Positions 39,755-50,498 are shown, numbered from the stretch's first letter. The stretch is DNA of 64,000 bases from Methylophilaceae bacterium (GCA_016778465.1 JADHPM010000003.1:1-64000), one strand, 5' to 3'. The notes: generated by a model not told the origin, from the sequence alone. Made by a program: numbers and translations.

Positions 39755-42700
39755 TTGAGAAAAATAGAAAATGATTATGGGTATTCCTCTTTTATGTTAA
39801 ATCAAAATGGATATTTAGCTATTGAGTTAGGTAAATTATTTAAGAACAATTTATCTCCTCAAAATAAATCATTAAATATTTTTACATCAACTGTATTTGA
39901 GGCCATCCAATTACAGGAGGAGATTAAGTGGTTTTACCCCGAGATTAAAGTCAACCTTTTACCTGATTGGGAAACTTTACCTTACGATGAAATATCCCCC
40001 CATCCAGACCTAACCTCCGAGAGGCTTCAAACGTTATTTCAAATGACTCAAAGAGTATTTGATATTAATCTTTTGCCTATCTCGACATGTCTCCATTATT
40101 TACCCCCAAGAAATTATATTGAAAGATACAGTTTTTTATTTAAAAAAAAACAGACTGTGGATATAGTTGCCTTTAAAAGCCAATTAATTTCTGCAGGATA
40201 TCGTTATGTAGATAAGGTAATAAACCATGGTGAATACGCTGTAAGGGGTGGCATTATTGATTTATATCCAATGGGGTCCACAGTCCCGTACAGGCTTGAT
40301 TTTTTTGATAACGAAATTGAATCGATAAGAACTTTTGACGCAGATACGCAGCGGAGTCTTTATCCGGTCAAAGAAATATCTTTGCTTCCTGCAAGAGAAT
40401 GCCCCTTGGACGAGGAAGGTATTAGGATTTTTAGAGAAAATTATCGTGAAGCTTTTGAGGGCGACCCCTCTAAATCCCGAATATATAAAAGTGTTAGCAA
40501 TGGCATTCCTTTTTCCGGAATGGAATGGTACCTACCTCTTTTCTTCGATAGTTGCGACTTGATTTTTGACTATTTGGACTCAAGTGACCAAATATTTTAT
40601 TTAGATAGCTTTGAAAGTTGTGCTGAAAATTATTGGAGTGAGGCCAGCAAACGTTTTAAATTATTTGCCTATGATGCTGAGAGGCCAATTTTGGAGCCTG
40701 AAAAGGTATTAATTAAAATTGATATTTTCCTTAATAAACTTCACAGTTTTGATCATGTTCAAAAAATTAAAAAGAATGAATTTATGCTTGAAAACTTAGC
40801 TATTGATCGAGATCGGGATGAACCGCTAGCAAAATTACATGGGTTTATTACCAAAAAAAATAAAAAAACTTTGATAGGTGCTGAAGGATTGGGGCGCAGA
40901 GAGACTTTAAGCCAATTATTAGAGCAGAATAAGTTACGCTTTGCTAAAGTAGAAAATTGGGATCATTTTAACAAATCAGATGATCTGATAAATTTAGCGG
41001 TAAGTCCCCTTCATAGTGGTTTTGAAACTGACGAATATCTCATAATCACTGAAAATGAAATTTTTCCAAATTTTGTGAAGCAAAAAAAACGATCCACCCG
41101 AGATAAGAATTTTAATAGTGACGTCATTGTAAAAGATCTAACAGAGCTTGATATTGGAGACCCAGTTGTGCATGAGCAACATGGGGTGGGGAGATATCAA
41201 GGTTTATTTAATTTGGATTTTGGTGATGGGGAAAGTGAATTTCTGCTTTTGCATTATGAGCGAGGGGACAAACTTTATGTTCCCGTAGCGCAACTTCATT
41301 ATATTTCCAGATATTCCGGGGGCCCAATTGAAACAGCCCCTTTGCATAAACTAGGCTCAGGAACTTGGGAAAAGGCAAAAAAGAAAGCCCTTATTCAAAT
41401 TCATGATACTGCTGCAGAGTTATTAAATCTTTACTCTAAAAGGTCATTAAAACAAGGAAAACAATTCTCGATAAATATAGATGACTATCAACGATTTGCT
41501 GATGGGTTTCCTTTTGAAGAGACACCGGATCAAAAAGAAGCTATTGAGCATGTTATTAGAGATATGGAATCAAAAAGACCTATGGACCGACTTATTTGCG
41601 GTGACGTGGGTTTTGGTAAAACGGAAGTGGCACTTAGAGCAGCCTTTATTTCTGCTATGAATGAAAAACAAACCATTGTTTTGGTTCCTACAACTCTTCT
41701 TGCGGAGCAACACTATAATAACTTTAGCGATCGTTTTGCTAATTGGCCAGTTCGTGTTGAAGAAATTTCAAGATTCAAATCAAAAAAAGAGCAATCTGAG
41801 ACTCTAGAGCAACTAAAATCGGGTCATGTTGATATTCTTATTGGAACACACAGAATCATCCAAGATGATGTTAAATTTAAAGATGTTGGTTTAATCATCA
41901 TTGATGAAGAACATCGTTTTGGGGTAAGGCAAAAGGAAAAATTAAAAAAATTTAGAACTAATGTTGACGTCCTGACCTTAACGGCCACCCCAATACCTAG
42001 AACATTGTCGATGGCAATGGAGGGTTTAAGAGAGTTTTCAATAATTGCCACACCCCCTCAAAAAAGATTATCAATAAAAACATTTGTTGTTAACCACAGC
42101 CAGGGCATTATTAGAGAAGCAGTTTTGAGGGAATTTAACCGAGGGGGGCAAGTTTATTTTTTACATAATGATGTAAAAACAATTCAGTCTCAATATGAAA
42201 AACTATCCAAATTGTTGCCCGAGGCAAGCATTGGCATTGCTCATGGCCAGCTTAGGGAAAAAGATTTAGAGCATGTGATGCAAGACTTTCATCAACAGCG
42301 TATCAATTTGTTGCTTTGTTCAACGATTATTGAGACAGGAATTGACATACCTACTGCGAATACAATTATTATAAATCGCGCAGACAAGTTTGGATTGGCA
42401 CAACTTCATCAGCTAAGGGGTAGGGTAGGTAGATCGCATCATCAAGCATATGCCTACATGTTGCTAGATGAAGACCGTAAACTATCATCGCAGTCAAAAA
42501 AAAGGCTTGAGGCAATTCAGCTTCTTGAGGATTTGGGGTCTGGCTATTACCTTGCAATTCATGATCTTGAAATTAGGGGGGCAGGCGAATTGTTGGGAGA
42601 TAGCCAAAGTGGCCAAATTCATGAAATTGGATTTAATCTTTACATCGATATGCTCAATCATGCCGTCAGACAACTGAAAATGGGTAAGTCTCTTGATCTT

Positions 42701-43147
42701 GAGGATCCAATAAAGGCGAATGTGGATATAAATTTGCATCTACCGACAATAATCACGAATGACTATGTCCCCAATACCAACGAGCGATTAATTCTTTATA
42801 AAAGATTATCAAGTTGCAAAAATTATGAGGCGCTGAAAGAACTTGAGGAAGAATTTATTGATCGTTTTGGATTAATGCCGGAGCAAACGAAAAACTTGAT
42901 CTTGTTACACACATTGAGAATTATGATACAAGCTTATGAAATTGAAAAAATAGATGCAGGCAGTGCGTCAATCGAAATAGCATTTAAACCTAACGCAAAT
43001 ATAGACCCCGTGAAAATAATAGATTTAATTCAATCAGACCATTCATATAAAATGAACGGGCCTAGCCGGCTCAGAATTATAAAAAACTTTTTAGAGCTTG
43101 ATGAAAGAATAAACTTTATTGACGATGTACTAAAACAAATACATTAA
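39755..43147 (+). CDS. mfd: transcription-repair coupling factor Mfd
   Basis: Removes stalled RNA polymerase and recruits UvrA. At 1130 residues it has the UvrB-homology module (LLPDWETLPYDEISPHPDL, GGIIDLYPMG), the polymerase-interacting CarD-like domain starting near residue 465 (GDPVVHEQHGVGRYQGL), a RecG-like helicase with Walker A GDVGFGKTEVALRAA near 617 and DEEH near 716, then a TRCF C-terminal domain. It starts at TTG 39755. The end is 1 bp from the convergent addA stop. Confidence 0.97.
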   Translation: MRKIENDYGYSSFMLNQNGYLAIELGKLFKNNLSPQNKSLNIFTSTVFEAIQLQEEIKWFYPEIKVNLLPDWETLPYDEISPHPDLTSERLQTLFQMTQRVFDINLLPISTCLHYLPPRNYIERYSFLFKKKQTVDIVAFKSQLISAGYRYVDKVINHGEYAVRGGIIDLYPMGSTVPYRLDFFDNEIESIRTFDADTQRSLYPVKEISLLPARECPLDEEGIRIFRENYREAFEGDPSKSRIYKSVSNGIPFSGMEWYLPLFFDSCDLIFDYLDSSDQIFYLDSFESCAENYWSEASKRFKLFAYDAERPILEPEKVLIKIDIFLNKLHSFDHVQKIKKNEFMLENLAIDRDRDEPLAKLHGFITKKNKKTLIGAEGLGRRETLSQLLEQNKLRFAKVENWDHFNKSDDLINLAVSPLHSGFETDEYLIITENEIFPNFVKQKKRSTRDKNFNSDVIVKDLTELDIGDPVVHEQHGVGRYQGLFNLDFGDGESEFLLLHYERGDKLYVPVAQLHYISRYSGGPIETAPLHKLGSGTWEKAKKKALIQIHDTAAELLNLYSKRSLKQGKQFSINIDDYQRFADGFPFEETPDQKEAIEHVIRDMESKRPMDRLICGDVGFGKTEVALRAAFISAMNEKQTIVLVPTTLLAEQHYNNFSDRFANWPVRVEEISRFKSKKEQSETLEQLKSGHVDILIGTHRIIQDDVKFKDVGLIIIDEEHRFGVRQKEKLKKFRTNVDVLTLTATPIPRTLSMAMEGLREFSIIATPPQKRLSIKTFVVNHSQGIIREAVLREFNRGGQVYFLHNDVKTIQSQYEKLSKLLPEASIGIAHGQLREKDLEHVMQDFHQQRINLLLCSTIIETGIDIPTANTIIINRADKFGLAQLHQLRGRVGRSHHQAYAYMLLDEDRKLSSQSKKRLEAIQLLEDLGSGYYLAIHDLEIRGAGELLGDSQSGQIHEIGFNLYIDMLNHAVRQLKMGKSLDLEDPIKANVDINLHLPTIITNDYVPNTNERLILYKRLSSCKNYEALKELEEEFIDRFGLMPEQTKNLILLHTLRIMIQAYEIEKIDAGSASIEIAFKPNANIDPVKIIDLIQSDHSYKMNGPSRLRIIKNFLELDERINFIDDVLKQIH

Positions 43148-43148
43148 A

Positions 43149-46100
43149 TCAATCAACACAAATTAGTTCACCATCTTTGCAAAAATAAATAGCTTTTTTT
43201 ATAGGGTAATTATCGTTAAAAATTTTTGCATACGTATCCAACTGGGATTTATAAAGACCAGCATGACTTTTTAAATTTGTCTCGTTGAAAACGGTTTTAT
43301 AGTCAATGAGCCAACGTATCCCGTTGTCCACAAAAGATCTATCTGGAATTAAAGTTCTCTTGGAACCGAGTTCGTCAATAAAGATATATCTTGATTCCAG
43401 ATAGTCCTCTTTGTGTAGCCTATAAATCCATTTTCCAACTTCTTTTTTTTGTAAATGTTGCAAGGACTGGTTAAGGGCACCTAGCCCCAGTTTAATTTCG
43501 CTATTTGAAAATCTCTGGTTAGTAAAAAGTGCTTCAATATAACTTAATTTTTTACCTAAAATAAAATCAATATCTAACTGATTTTTAATTATTAATTCAA
43601 AATACTTATGAATAATTTCACCAGTAAAGATAAAAATATTATTGGTATTATCTTTAGCAGCGAGATTGATCCCATCAAGACTATCCTCAAAGTTTAAATT
43701 GTTATTATTAATAAAAAATGTATCTTTTAACCTCCTTAGTTTTGGGGTGAATTCTGCATAATCTTCAGCTATTAATTTTGGTTTTATTGAAATTACCTTT
43801 GGTTGCATCACTGCAGAAATTATTTTTTGGAATGAACCATGTTTGTACCGATCTTCATCTTCTTTAGTTTTATTTAATGAACCAATCATGTAACACTCTT
43901 TTTTTGCTCTAGAGATTGCAATATAAAGCAATCGTATTTGTTCGTTTGCAATTCGTTCTAGTTCGTTCTCTCTGTGATAATCATATAAATCTTTATCGTC
44001 ATTTTCATGGATAATTGATATATAACCCTTATCGATATAAAAAAGTGATTTGTTCTCATGTTGCACCTGTTTGTTCATACCAGGTATCAAAACAATATCA
44101 AACTGTAATCCCTTTGCATTATGGATTGTTAAAAATTGTATTGGATTTAAAGAATGTGCACTTGTATTCAAGCGTTCAATCTCAATCTGACGTTCAAGGC
44201 CCTCAAAATCAATCGAAATTAATGGTTTGCTATATTTTTCAATTAAGCCTAAAAAAATATCTATTATCTCGAGGTCTGATTCATGTATTAATGCGTATTG
44301 ACCGTTTAACTGAGTCCATATTGATTCAATAAAAAATCTATTGGAGACTCTTGAGCGAATAGAAATATTTTTTTTTATAATATTTGCAAAGTAATTGAGC
44401 CTTGATTGACTGCTTTTTGATAAAGAACTAGCAACCGTCTTATCATTTATTATCTCCCATACCGTCTTTTCATGATCAATTTCAAATAATTTAACAAAAT
44501 CAACATTCGTTAAACCAATCCATGGTGACTTCAATACTGTCATCCAAGATACTCTGTCATCAAAATTAAATAATGCTTTGGTTAGGGTAAGGATATCTAC
44601 GAAAGCTTGATTTTCACTAACTGGGAATATTTTTACAGCTTGGATAGCTAAGGAGGTGTATTCTCTCTTTATAATTGGCAGGAGATCATTCAAATGTGAT
44701 CTTGATCGAGCAAGAACAGCAATCGTCGCATTTGGGTTTAATTCCCTGAGCTCTTCAAGTTTTTTAGCAATATAATTTGCTTCCTCTTTTTCTCGAATTC
44801 GTTTATTGTCAGTTTCAATATCTAATAATTGATAGTGAACACCTTCTCCAGAAATTTCTTCTCCACCTTGAATGACGGGTTTATAGGCGATTCTTCCTAA
44901 GGACAAATCATCTTCTGACGGAAAGAGGTTTGCAAATGTATTATTTAAACAGTCAATAATATTCGTGTTTGATCGAAAATTAGTGTTTAGATAAAGTGGT
45001 TGAATTTCTAGGTCTTCTCCAAGCTTTTTGTTAAGTTGTAGGCGGCTAAAAATTTCAACCTCAGCTTTTCTAAATCGATAAATTGATTGCATCGGGTCAC
45101 CAACAGCAAAAAACGTTTTACTCTCACTTGCGCCAAAGTTTTGTGTTAATAATTCGAGAAAACGCAATTGACTGTAATTTATATCCTGAAACTCATCGAC
45201 AAGGATATGTTCGATATTCATATCCAGAATTTCTGCTAGGTTTGTTTGCTCTAAGGCTTGATTGGCATTGATCATAATCTGTTCAAAATCATGAATCTTT
45301 TGCGCTAAAAACTTACCATTTAATTTTTCACAAGTAGCAACAAGAATTAAAAGAAGATCAGGGACTAGAGGCAAGAAATGGTCATATTTATTGAGATAAT
45401 CAACTTTAAAAATTAATTTTAAAACATTGATTTTATGTATATTTTTATTTAAAAAATTTTTAATTTTTACTTTTAATTTTTTTCCGTTCTCATCATTACT
45501 AATACCCTGTCTTATATCAAATTTTTTCCTTATATCATTATTACTAGTAAAAATTATTTTTGCAAAGGCAAGCCATGTTTGCCATTCCTCAGCATGTTTT
45601 GTGGAGCTATGTATCTCATCAACAAATCCGAAAATTTCATTTTTTTCATTACTATTAAAATTTTGACCAATTTTGTTTAATATTTCCTTTATTTCTGATC
45701 TTGAATAATTTGAATAATCTTGAGAGAGTTCAGCCATATTCTTATCTTTAAATTTAAGAAGTCTTGGTAACCATTGACCCCTTTTTTTTATGGCATCCAC
45801 CAGTTGTTGTATTATTTTTGATGTATCGTTATTTTGGTTTTTAAGAAGTGTCTTGATATATTGACTCTCATTGACAACTTCTTTGATCGACTGGATATAT
45901 ATTTCCTCGGGATTTTCATCGGTATAATAATTTCTTCCTAGATTCTCAAATATTGACGTTTGATTTACAATCTGAGTCGCTAATTTGTCAATTGTCATGA
46001 TTCTAAGATCTTCATTAAACCTTAAGCTCCACCCCAATTTTTTTGCTCTTTGCCAAATAGCCTCTATTAATTCTCTTTCTTCATCATTTTTTTTTATAAG

Positions 46101-46316
46101 GGCTTCTTCAATTCTGAGCCTCATCTCCATTGCAGCTTTGTTGGTGAATGTAATTGCAATAACATCAGTTGGCTCATCTACCTTTAAGAGAAGATGCAGG
46201 AATCTCTTAATTAATATACTAGTTTTTCCTGAACCAGCTGGCGCTTCAACAAGAAAAGAGCCCGCCCCAATAGCCATTTCTCTTTGAAGCTGATCCGTAG
46301 GAATTCTCTTACTCAT
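43149..46316 (-). CDS. addA: AddA-like UvrD/RecB-family helicase-nuclease
   Basis: About 1055 residues from ATG 46316, which overlaps the upstream gene by 8 bp (ATGAGTAA); an ATG at 46328 is also possible. SF1A helicase motifs: Walker A EAPAGSGKTS near residue 25, ITFTNKAAMEMR, Walker B DEFQD near 372, QSIYRFRKAE, and TIHNAKGLQFDIVLIPG. A C-terminal RecB-like nuclease is indicated by WLIDYKT near 1004. With its partner it probably resects double-strand ends for RecA-dependent repair, replacing RecBCD. Confidence 0.87.
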   Translation of the reverse strand: MSKRIPTDQLQREMAIGAGSFLVEAPAGSGKTSILIKRFLHLLLKVDEPTDVIAITFTNKAAMEMRLRIEEALIKKNDEERELIEAIWQRAKKLGWSLRFNEDLRIMTIDKLATQIVNQTSIFENLGRNYYTDENPEEIYIQSIKEVVNESQYIKTLLKNQNNDTSKIIQQLVDAIKKRGQWLPRLLKFKDKNMAELSQDYSNYSRSEIKEILNKIGQNFNSNEKNEIFGFVDEIHSSTKHAEEWQTWLAFAKIIFTSNNDIRKKFDIRQGISNDENGKKLKVKIKNFLNKNIHKINVLKLIFKVDYLNKYDHFLPLVPDLLLILVATCEKLNGKFLAQKIHDFEQIMINANQALEQTNLAEILDMNIEHILVDEFQDINYSQLRFLELLTQNFGASESKTFFAVGDPMQSIYRFRKAEVEIFSRLQLNKKLGEDLEIQPLYLNTNFRSNTNIIDCLNNTFANLFPSEDDLSLGRIAYKPVIQGGEEISGEGVHYQLLDIETDNKRIREKEEANYIAKKLEELRELNPNATIAVLARSRSHLNDLLPIIKREYTSLAIQAVKIFPVSENQAFVDILTLTKALFNFDDRVSWMTVLKSPWIGLTNVDFVKLFEIDHEKTVWEIINDKTVASSLSKSSQSRLNYFANIIKKNISIRSRVSNRFFIESIWTQLNGQYALIHESDLEIIDIFLGLIEKYSKPLISIDFEGLERQIEIERLNTSAHSLNPIQFLTIHNAKGLQFDIVLIPGMNKQVQHENKSLFYIDKGYISIIHENDDKDLYDYHRENELERIANEQIRLLYIAISRAKKECYMIGSLNKTKEDEDRYKHGSFQKIISAVMQPKVISIKPKLIAEDYAEFTPKLRRLKDTFFINNNNLNFEDSLDGINLAAKDNTNNIFIFTGEIIHKYFELIIKNQLDIDFILGKKLSYIEALFTNQRFSNSEIKLGLGALNQSLQHLQKKEVGKWIYRLHKEDYLESRYIFIDELGSKRTLIPDRSFVDNGIRWLIDYKTVFNETNLKSHAGLYKSQLDTYAKIFNDNYPIKKAIYFCKDGELICVD

Positions 46317-48948
46317 AACCGCATTCATATTGATATCTTTTTTCTGGAAGCCTAAGTAGCGGTAGAATTCGACAATATTTAAATTCAGTATTATCCTTAA
46401 ACTTAATACCACATTCTCCATCTTTATATGATAATGCAGCCTCCTTAATGATCTGACCCCACTGAGATAACAATTCATCCCAGGTGCTGACTTCTTTGGA
46501 GTCAATTTTTGCGTTAAATGTTTTTGATAGATTTAGATTTTTTTGTGAAGTTATTCCGTAAAGCTTATTATCTTTTCGATTAATCAATGCTACACCCGCT
46601 CCGCTTACTTTCTTTAATGGGGTATAGCAAGCATAGATAGCTAACTGCAGATCATCAATTTCCTGGCTAAATAAACCTTTACGGCTAATGGGATTATTAC
46701 CAGTTTTGTAATCTAATATAATTAATTCACCTCCTACTAACTTATCGATTCGGTCGATACGAACGTTGAACTTTAAGGGCCCAATATTTACTTCATAATT
46801 TTTTTCAGTATCTAAAACTTCAAAAGGACTGCGCTCACTTTCAAAGTTAAGCCATTTATAAAGAACTGAATGAAGATATTCTTTTTCACAATCCCAAAGG
46901 TCATTGCTGATACTTTTTTTTGCTTTATGTAACGTGATGATTTCGTTATCGATATATTCTCTAATTATGTTTTTTAATTCTTGACTATTTAATTTAAGAA
47001 GGTTTGCTTGAGTTTTATGTTTCTTCCAAAATTGTTCTAAACACTTATGTATTAAACTTCCTTCCTCCATTTTGGTAATTTCATACGGATCATTCGTTTC
47101 AAAACGGATGGCACCACAACGATTTTCATAGAATCCCCATGCAGGACATTTTCGTTGGTTTTCGAGAGTATTTATACCTCTATTTAGAAACAGCCCATCA
47201 GATTTTATTGGTAATGAAAAATCATCCTGTAAAAATTCTTGGTGACTTAGTAATGAATGCTTTAGAAGTTTCTCAGTAACAATAGTTGAAGTATTTATAT
47301 GTTCAATTAACGATGGTGTCATGAGTAAATCATTATCAATTTCAGCAAAAGACAGAGTTAGGCTGGATGTCTTGCTGGAAAGTTGGCCAATTTTAAGCTT
47401 GGTTAACTCGTCATAAAAGTCATCGGTTTTGATATGATATTTTCCTAAAATAGCTCTGGATAGGAAGGGATTGTAATTAATTTTTCTTGGCCAAAAGCAG
47501 GAATTCATATTCATAAGCCAAATTGCGTCATACTCTACGATATGGTCTTCCAAAAAACCAGAAAGTGTGACCTCAAAATTTTGTTGTTGGGCACGAGGCA
47601 CGATATTTTCAAAGTAATAATCTAGTACGGAGATATACTTTTTAAAATCAATTTTATTAGGAATTATTACTGAATTTATTGAATTAACTACTTTGTTTAT
47701 TGATTCTAAAATACTGATTTCAAAGGGTAATAATTTATAAATTTTTAACCAATTAGATTTATCTCTTACTTCATTTAGTAATAAGGTAAATTGCTCAATA
47801 GGTTGTTTTTTATTAATGCCATGTTTTTTTTCTACGATAAATAATAGAAAATTCTGCAAGGAAGCAAGAGACTGTATTTCAGCATCATTCTGTTTTGATA
47901 GCAAAAAAAGGATTTTTTCAATGCTCAATTCCTTTAGTTTTGTTTGCTTTAAAAAATCAGCAAATCTTTGTCTGCTTTCAAGGCCTGCCTCATCCAGCCA
48001 GTTGGGGTAATATAAAATAGATTGCCATGTTGCTACATCTAATTCCTCTTCAATGATTAGGAGAAGGATTTTGTTGATAAATTTTGTTGCTGGCTCACTT
48101 GAAATTGGCCTTCTTAATTTTGTTCTTATTTTATTTTTTGCATCAATTTTTTTATAAACTTCGGGTTGGATAGCCTTATTAATTTTACTTTCAAGAATAG
48201 TCTGAAACTGTTCTAATGCAGGAGTTACAATTAGAAGATTATACTTTTTCAACGCCCTACATTCTTTTATCCAATCTAGAACTGCATTAATTTCGACTTT
48301 AGTATTTTGATATTTTTTTGTTTCAGGGGATACTTTTTTTCTTTTTTTATCGAGCCAACTTACCTGATTTTTTTTGGAGAGGGCACTGACAAGTCTTAAA
48401 AAATTTCTTTTATCTGGATCAATATTAGCAATTAAAAAACTTTGGTCATGTATTAAATCTTTTTCTTGAATTATTTTTGTAAATTTTTCGATTAAATCAT
48501 AACGGGTTAGAAAATGATTTTCTTCAACATACTCATAAAAGATTTGACGACAAGAGTGGAAAAATTTAGCTTCATGGAAGTACAAATTATTTTTTAAATC
48601 CTGATCAGTAATCTCATACTCCGAAATCAGTTTATTGGATTGTATACAAAATTCACATAATTCATTGATATCTAGATGTGCTCTATGACGCATATTGTCA
48701 TTAATAAATTTTGTTAATATGTTTTCCCAAATAAATTTTTCTTCGATACTATTTATAATCTTTACCGGTATCGTCTCTTCATTTATAAACTCATAATTTT
48801 TATATTGGTTTGTAACCCACTCATCTATAGTAAGGACATCGAGTTGCTTGTATAAGACATTTTTGGTTTCATTTTCAATTTTTTGATAGACATCATCAAC
48901 TTGATTTGAGGTCGAGCATAGTATTACGTTGTAAAATTGGTTAATCAT
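46309..48948 (-). CDS. AddB-like DNA repair protein (TIGR03623-type) with PD-(D/E)XK nuclease
   Basis: An 879-residue protein. The N-terminal region resembles the degenerate helicase scaffold of AddB without a clear Walker A. The C-terminal part has a RecB-type nuclease: EEGSLIHKCLEQFWK, DRIDKLVGGELIILDYKTGN (near 735-750) and DLQLAIYA. Length and layout fit the betaproteobacterial family of about 900 residues described as a probable AddB-like repair protein. I do not see the four-cysteine iron-sulfur set of classical AddB. It is coupled to addA, and its ATG is only 17 bp from the divergent greB ATG. Confidence 0.82.
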   Translation of the reverse strand: MINQFYNVILCSTSNQVDDVYQKIENETKNVLYKQLDVLTIDEWVTNQYKNYEFINEETIPVKIINSIEEKFIWENILTKFINDNMRHRAHLDINELCEFCIQSNKLISEYEITDQDLKNNLYFHEAKFFHSCRQIFYEYVEENHFLTRYDLIEKFTKIIQEKDLIHDQSFLIANIDPDKRNFLRLVSALSKKNQVSWLDKKRKKVSPETKKYQNTKVEINAVLDWIKECRALKKYNLLIVTPALEQFQTILESKINKAIQPEVYKKIDAKNKIRTKLRRPISSEPATKFINKILLLIIEEELDVATWQSILYYPNWLDEAGLESRQRFADFLKQTKLKELSIEKILFLLSKQNDAEIQSLASLQNFLLFIVEKKHGINKKQPIEQFTLLLNEVRDKSNWLKIYKLLPFEISILESINKVVNSINSVIIPNKIDFKKYISVLDYYFENIVPRAQQQNFEVTLSGFLEDHIVEYDAIWLMNMNSCFWPRKINYNPFLSRAILGKYHIKTDDFYDELTKLKIGQLSSKTSSLTLSFAEIDNDLLMTPSLIEHINTSTIVTEKLLKHSLLSHQEFLQDDFSLPIKSDGLFLNRGINTLENQRKCPAWGFYENRCGAIRFETNDPYEITKMEEGSLIHKCLEQFWKKHKTQANLLKLNSQELKNIIREYIDNEIITLHKAKKSISNDLWDCEKEYLHSVLYKWLNFESERSPFEVLDTEKNYEVNIGPLKFNVRIDRIDKLVGGELIILDYKTGNNPISRKGLFSQEIDDLQLAIYACYTPLKKVSGAGVALINRKDNKLYGITSQKNLNLSKTFNAKIDSKEVSTWDELLSQWGQIIKEAALSYKDGECGIKFKDNTEFKYCRILPLLRLPEKRYQYECGYE

Positions 48949-48965
48949 TAACTTTAATATTCTTT

Positions 48966-49445
48966 ATGAGTATCAATAAAAATTATATAACACCAGAAGG
49001 CTTCAAATTACTTCAGAAGGAATTAAATCATCTTATCAAGCATGAAAGACCCGAAGTTGTTAAGGTGGTAAGCTGGGCTGCAAGCAATGGCGACAGGAGC
49101 GAAAATGGCGACTATATTTATGGAAAAAAACGCTTAAGACAAATCGATGCAAGAATAAAATATTTGTTAATAAATATTGAGGATGCAAATATTGTTAATT
49201 TTGACCAGAATAGGGACCGATCTAAAATTTTTTTTGGCGCAAAAGTTATAATTTTTGATGTAGTTGAAAACAAAAAAATCAGTATCAGGATTGTGGGTGC
49301 CCAAGAAATAAATCATTCATCAGATTACATTAGCTGGCATAGCCCCCTAGCTAGAGCTCTTATGGGAAAAAAAGAGGGTGACGAAGTCGCGGTTGAAATA
49401 CCGAGTGGCTTCAGGACTTATAGTATTCTTAGGGTAAGCTATTAA
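48966..49445 (+). CDS. greB: transcription elongation factor GreB
   Basis: Stimulates transcript cleavage by backtracked RNA polymerase through the secondary channel. The 159-residue protein has the N-terminal coiled-coil (about 8-78) with the acidic tip in SNGDRSENGDYIYGKKRLRQID, and the C-terminal FKBP-like domain ending in SPLARALMGKKEGDEVAV. The DYIYGKKRLRQID pattern is that of GreB rather than GreA. It is followed by earP with a one-base overlap (TAATG). Confidence 0.94.
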   Translation: MSINKNYITPEGFKLLQKELNHLIKHERPEVVKVVSWAASNGDRSENGDYIYGKKRLRQIDARIKYLLINIEDANIVNFDQNRDRSKIFFGAKVIIFDVVENKKISIRIVGAQEINHSSDYISWHSPLARALMGKKEGDEVAVEIPSGFRTYSILRVSY

Positions 49446-50449
49446 TGAGATATGATATTTTTGCAGAGCGTATAGATAACTTCGGTGATATGGCAATAGC
49501 TCTCAGATTGGCAGAGGGGTTGTCTACCAAAAAAAATCCGTCCAGACTTTTCATAAAGCAAGATTCCTTATTCTTAGATTTTTTAAAACTTCAAGGAAAA
49601 TATAATTTTGAATTGATGAATATTGAAGAAATTGAAAATAAACTCGCTCCTGCTAAGGTTATTATTAGTATTTTTGACGCTCAGATTCCCCGTAATTATC
49701 TTAATAAAATAAAACAGATAACACAACTGTATATCTTCGAGTACCTATCTGCAGAGACTTGGGTGGAGGACTTCCACTTAAAAAATTCATTGTCACCAAT
49801 TTCTTTCCTAAAAAAGAAATATTTTTATCCTGGCTTTACTAGAAATACCGGTGGACTTCTCTACGATAAAAAAAAGAAAAAATTTCCTCGATCAAAGCTT
49901 GCAAGCAAAATTCGATCATCAAAAAAAGAGGGAAATATAACTCTTTCTTTATTCTATTACCCTCATAACGACATTATTACTTTGATTCAAAATTTTAGGG
50001 AACTAGATATGCCGTTTGATGCTTATATTCCTGAGGAGTTACTACAAAATAAGTTTGAGTTAAATTTACACCCGTTTCCCATGTTGCCAATGTTTGAGTA
50101 TGACCAGCTCCTGGAGTCATGTGATATAAATTTTGTAAGAGGGGAGGATAGTCTTTGCCGCGCTATTTTTTCCCAAAAACCCTTCATTTGGCAACCTTAC
50201 GTTCAGAAAGATGGTATTCATTTAACGAAATTAAAGGCATTTATAGATTTATTTTATTGCCATGCCGATAACCAAATAAGAGATATTGTCAGGGAAATTT
50301 TTTTCGAATGGAATGAGGGTTGTATATGTAAAGAAAAACTTAGTAAATACATGCATCATTTATCCCATATTGCGAATTATCATGTCGTAAGATCTAAACA
50401 AATAATGCTTAATAAAACGGTATTTGAAATATTTCAAGAATCTTGTTGA
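49445..50449 (+). CDS. earP: EarP, EF-P arginine-32 rhamnosyltransferase
   Basis: Inverting GT-B glycosyltransferase that puts rhamnose from dTDP-rhamnose onto Arg32 of EF-P. The 334-residue protein has the conserved N-terminal aspartates Asp11 and Asp15 in RIDNFGDMAIALRLA, and the C-terminal donor-site stretch FVRGEDSLCRAIFSQKPFIWQPYVQ. It is immediately upstream of efp, which carries the matching arginine. The efp promoter overlaps its stop codon. Confidence 0.95.
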   Translation: MRYDIFAERIDNFGDMAIALRLAEGLSTKKNPSRLFIKQDSLFLDFLKLQGKYNFELMNIEEIENKLAPAKVIISIFDAQIPRNYLNKIKQITQLYIFEYLSAETWVEDFHLKNSLSPISFLKKKYFYPGFTRNTGGLLYDKKKKKFPRSKLASKIRSSKKEGNITLSLFYYPHNDIITLIQNFRELDMPFDAYIPEELLQNKFELNLHPFPMLPMFEYDQLLESCDINFVRGEDSLCRAIFSQKPFIWQPYVQKDGIHLTKLKAFIDLFYCHADNQIRDIVREIFFEWNEGCICKEKLSKYMHHLSHIANYHVVRSKQIMLNKTVFEIFQESC

Positions 50450-50470
50450 AATTAACATTTCTTGTATAAT
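50443..50470 (+). promoter_or_regulatory. efp promoter
   Basis: A perfect -10 hexamer TATAAT (50465-50470) is preceded by TTGTTG (50443-50448) with a 16-bp spacer, 28 bp before the efp ATG. The -35 region overlaps the earP stop codon, so efp can be transcribed independently of earP. Confidence 0.55.
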
Positions 50471-50498
50471 CGCAACTAATTTTAATTAGGTTAATTAT

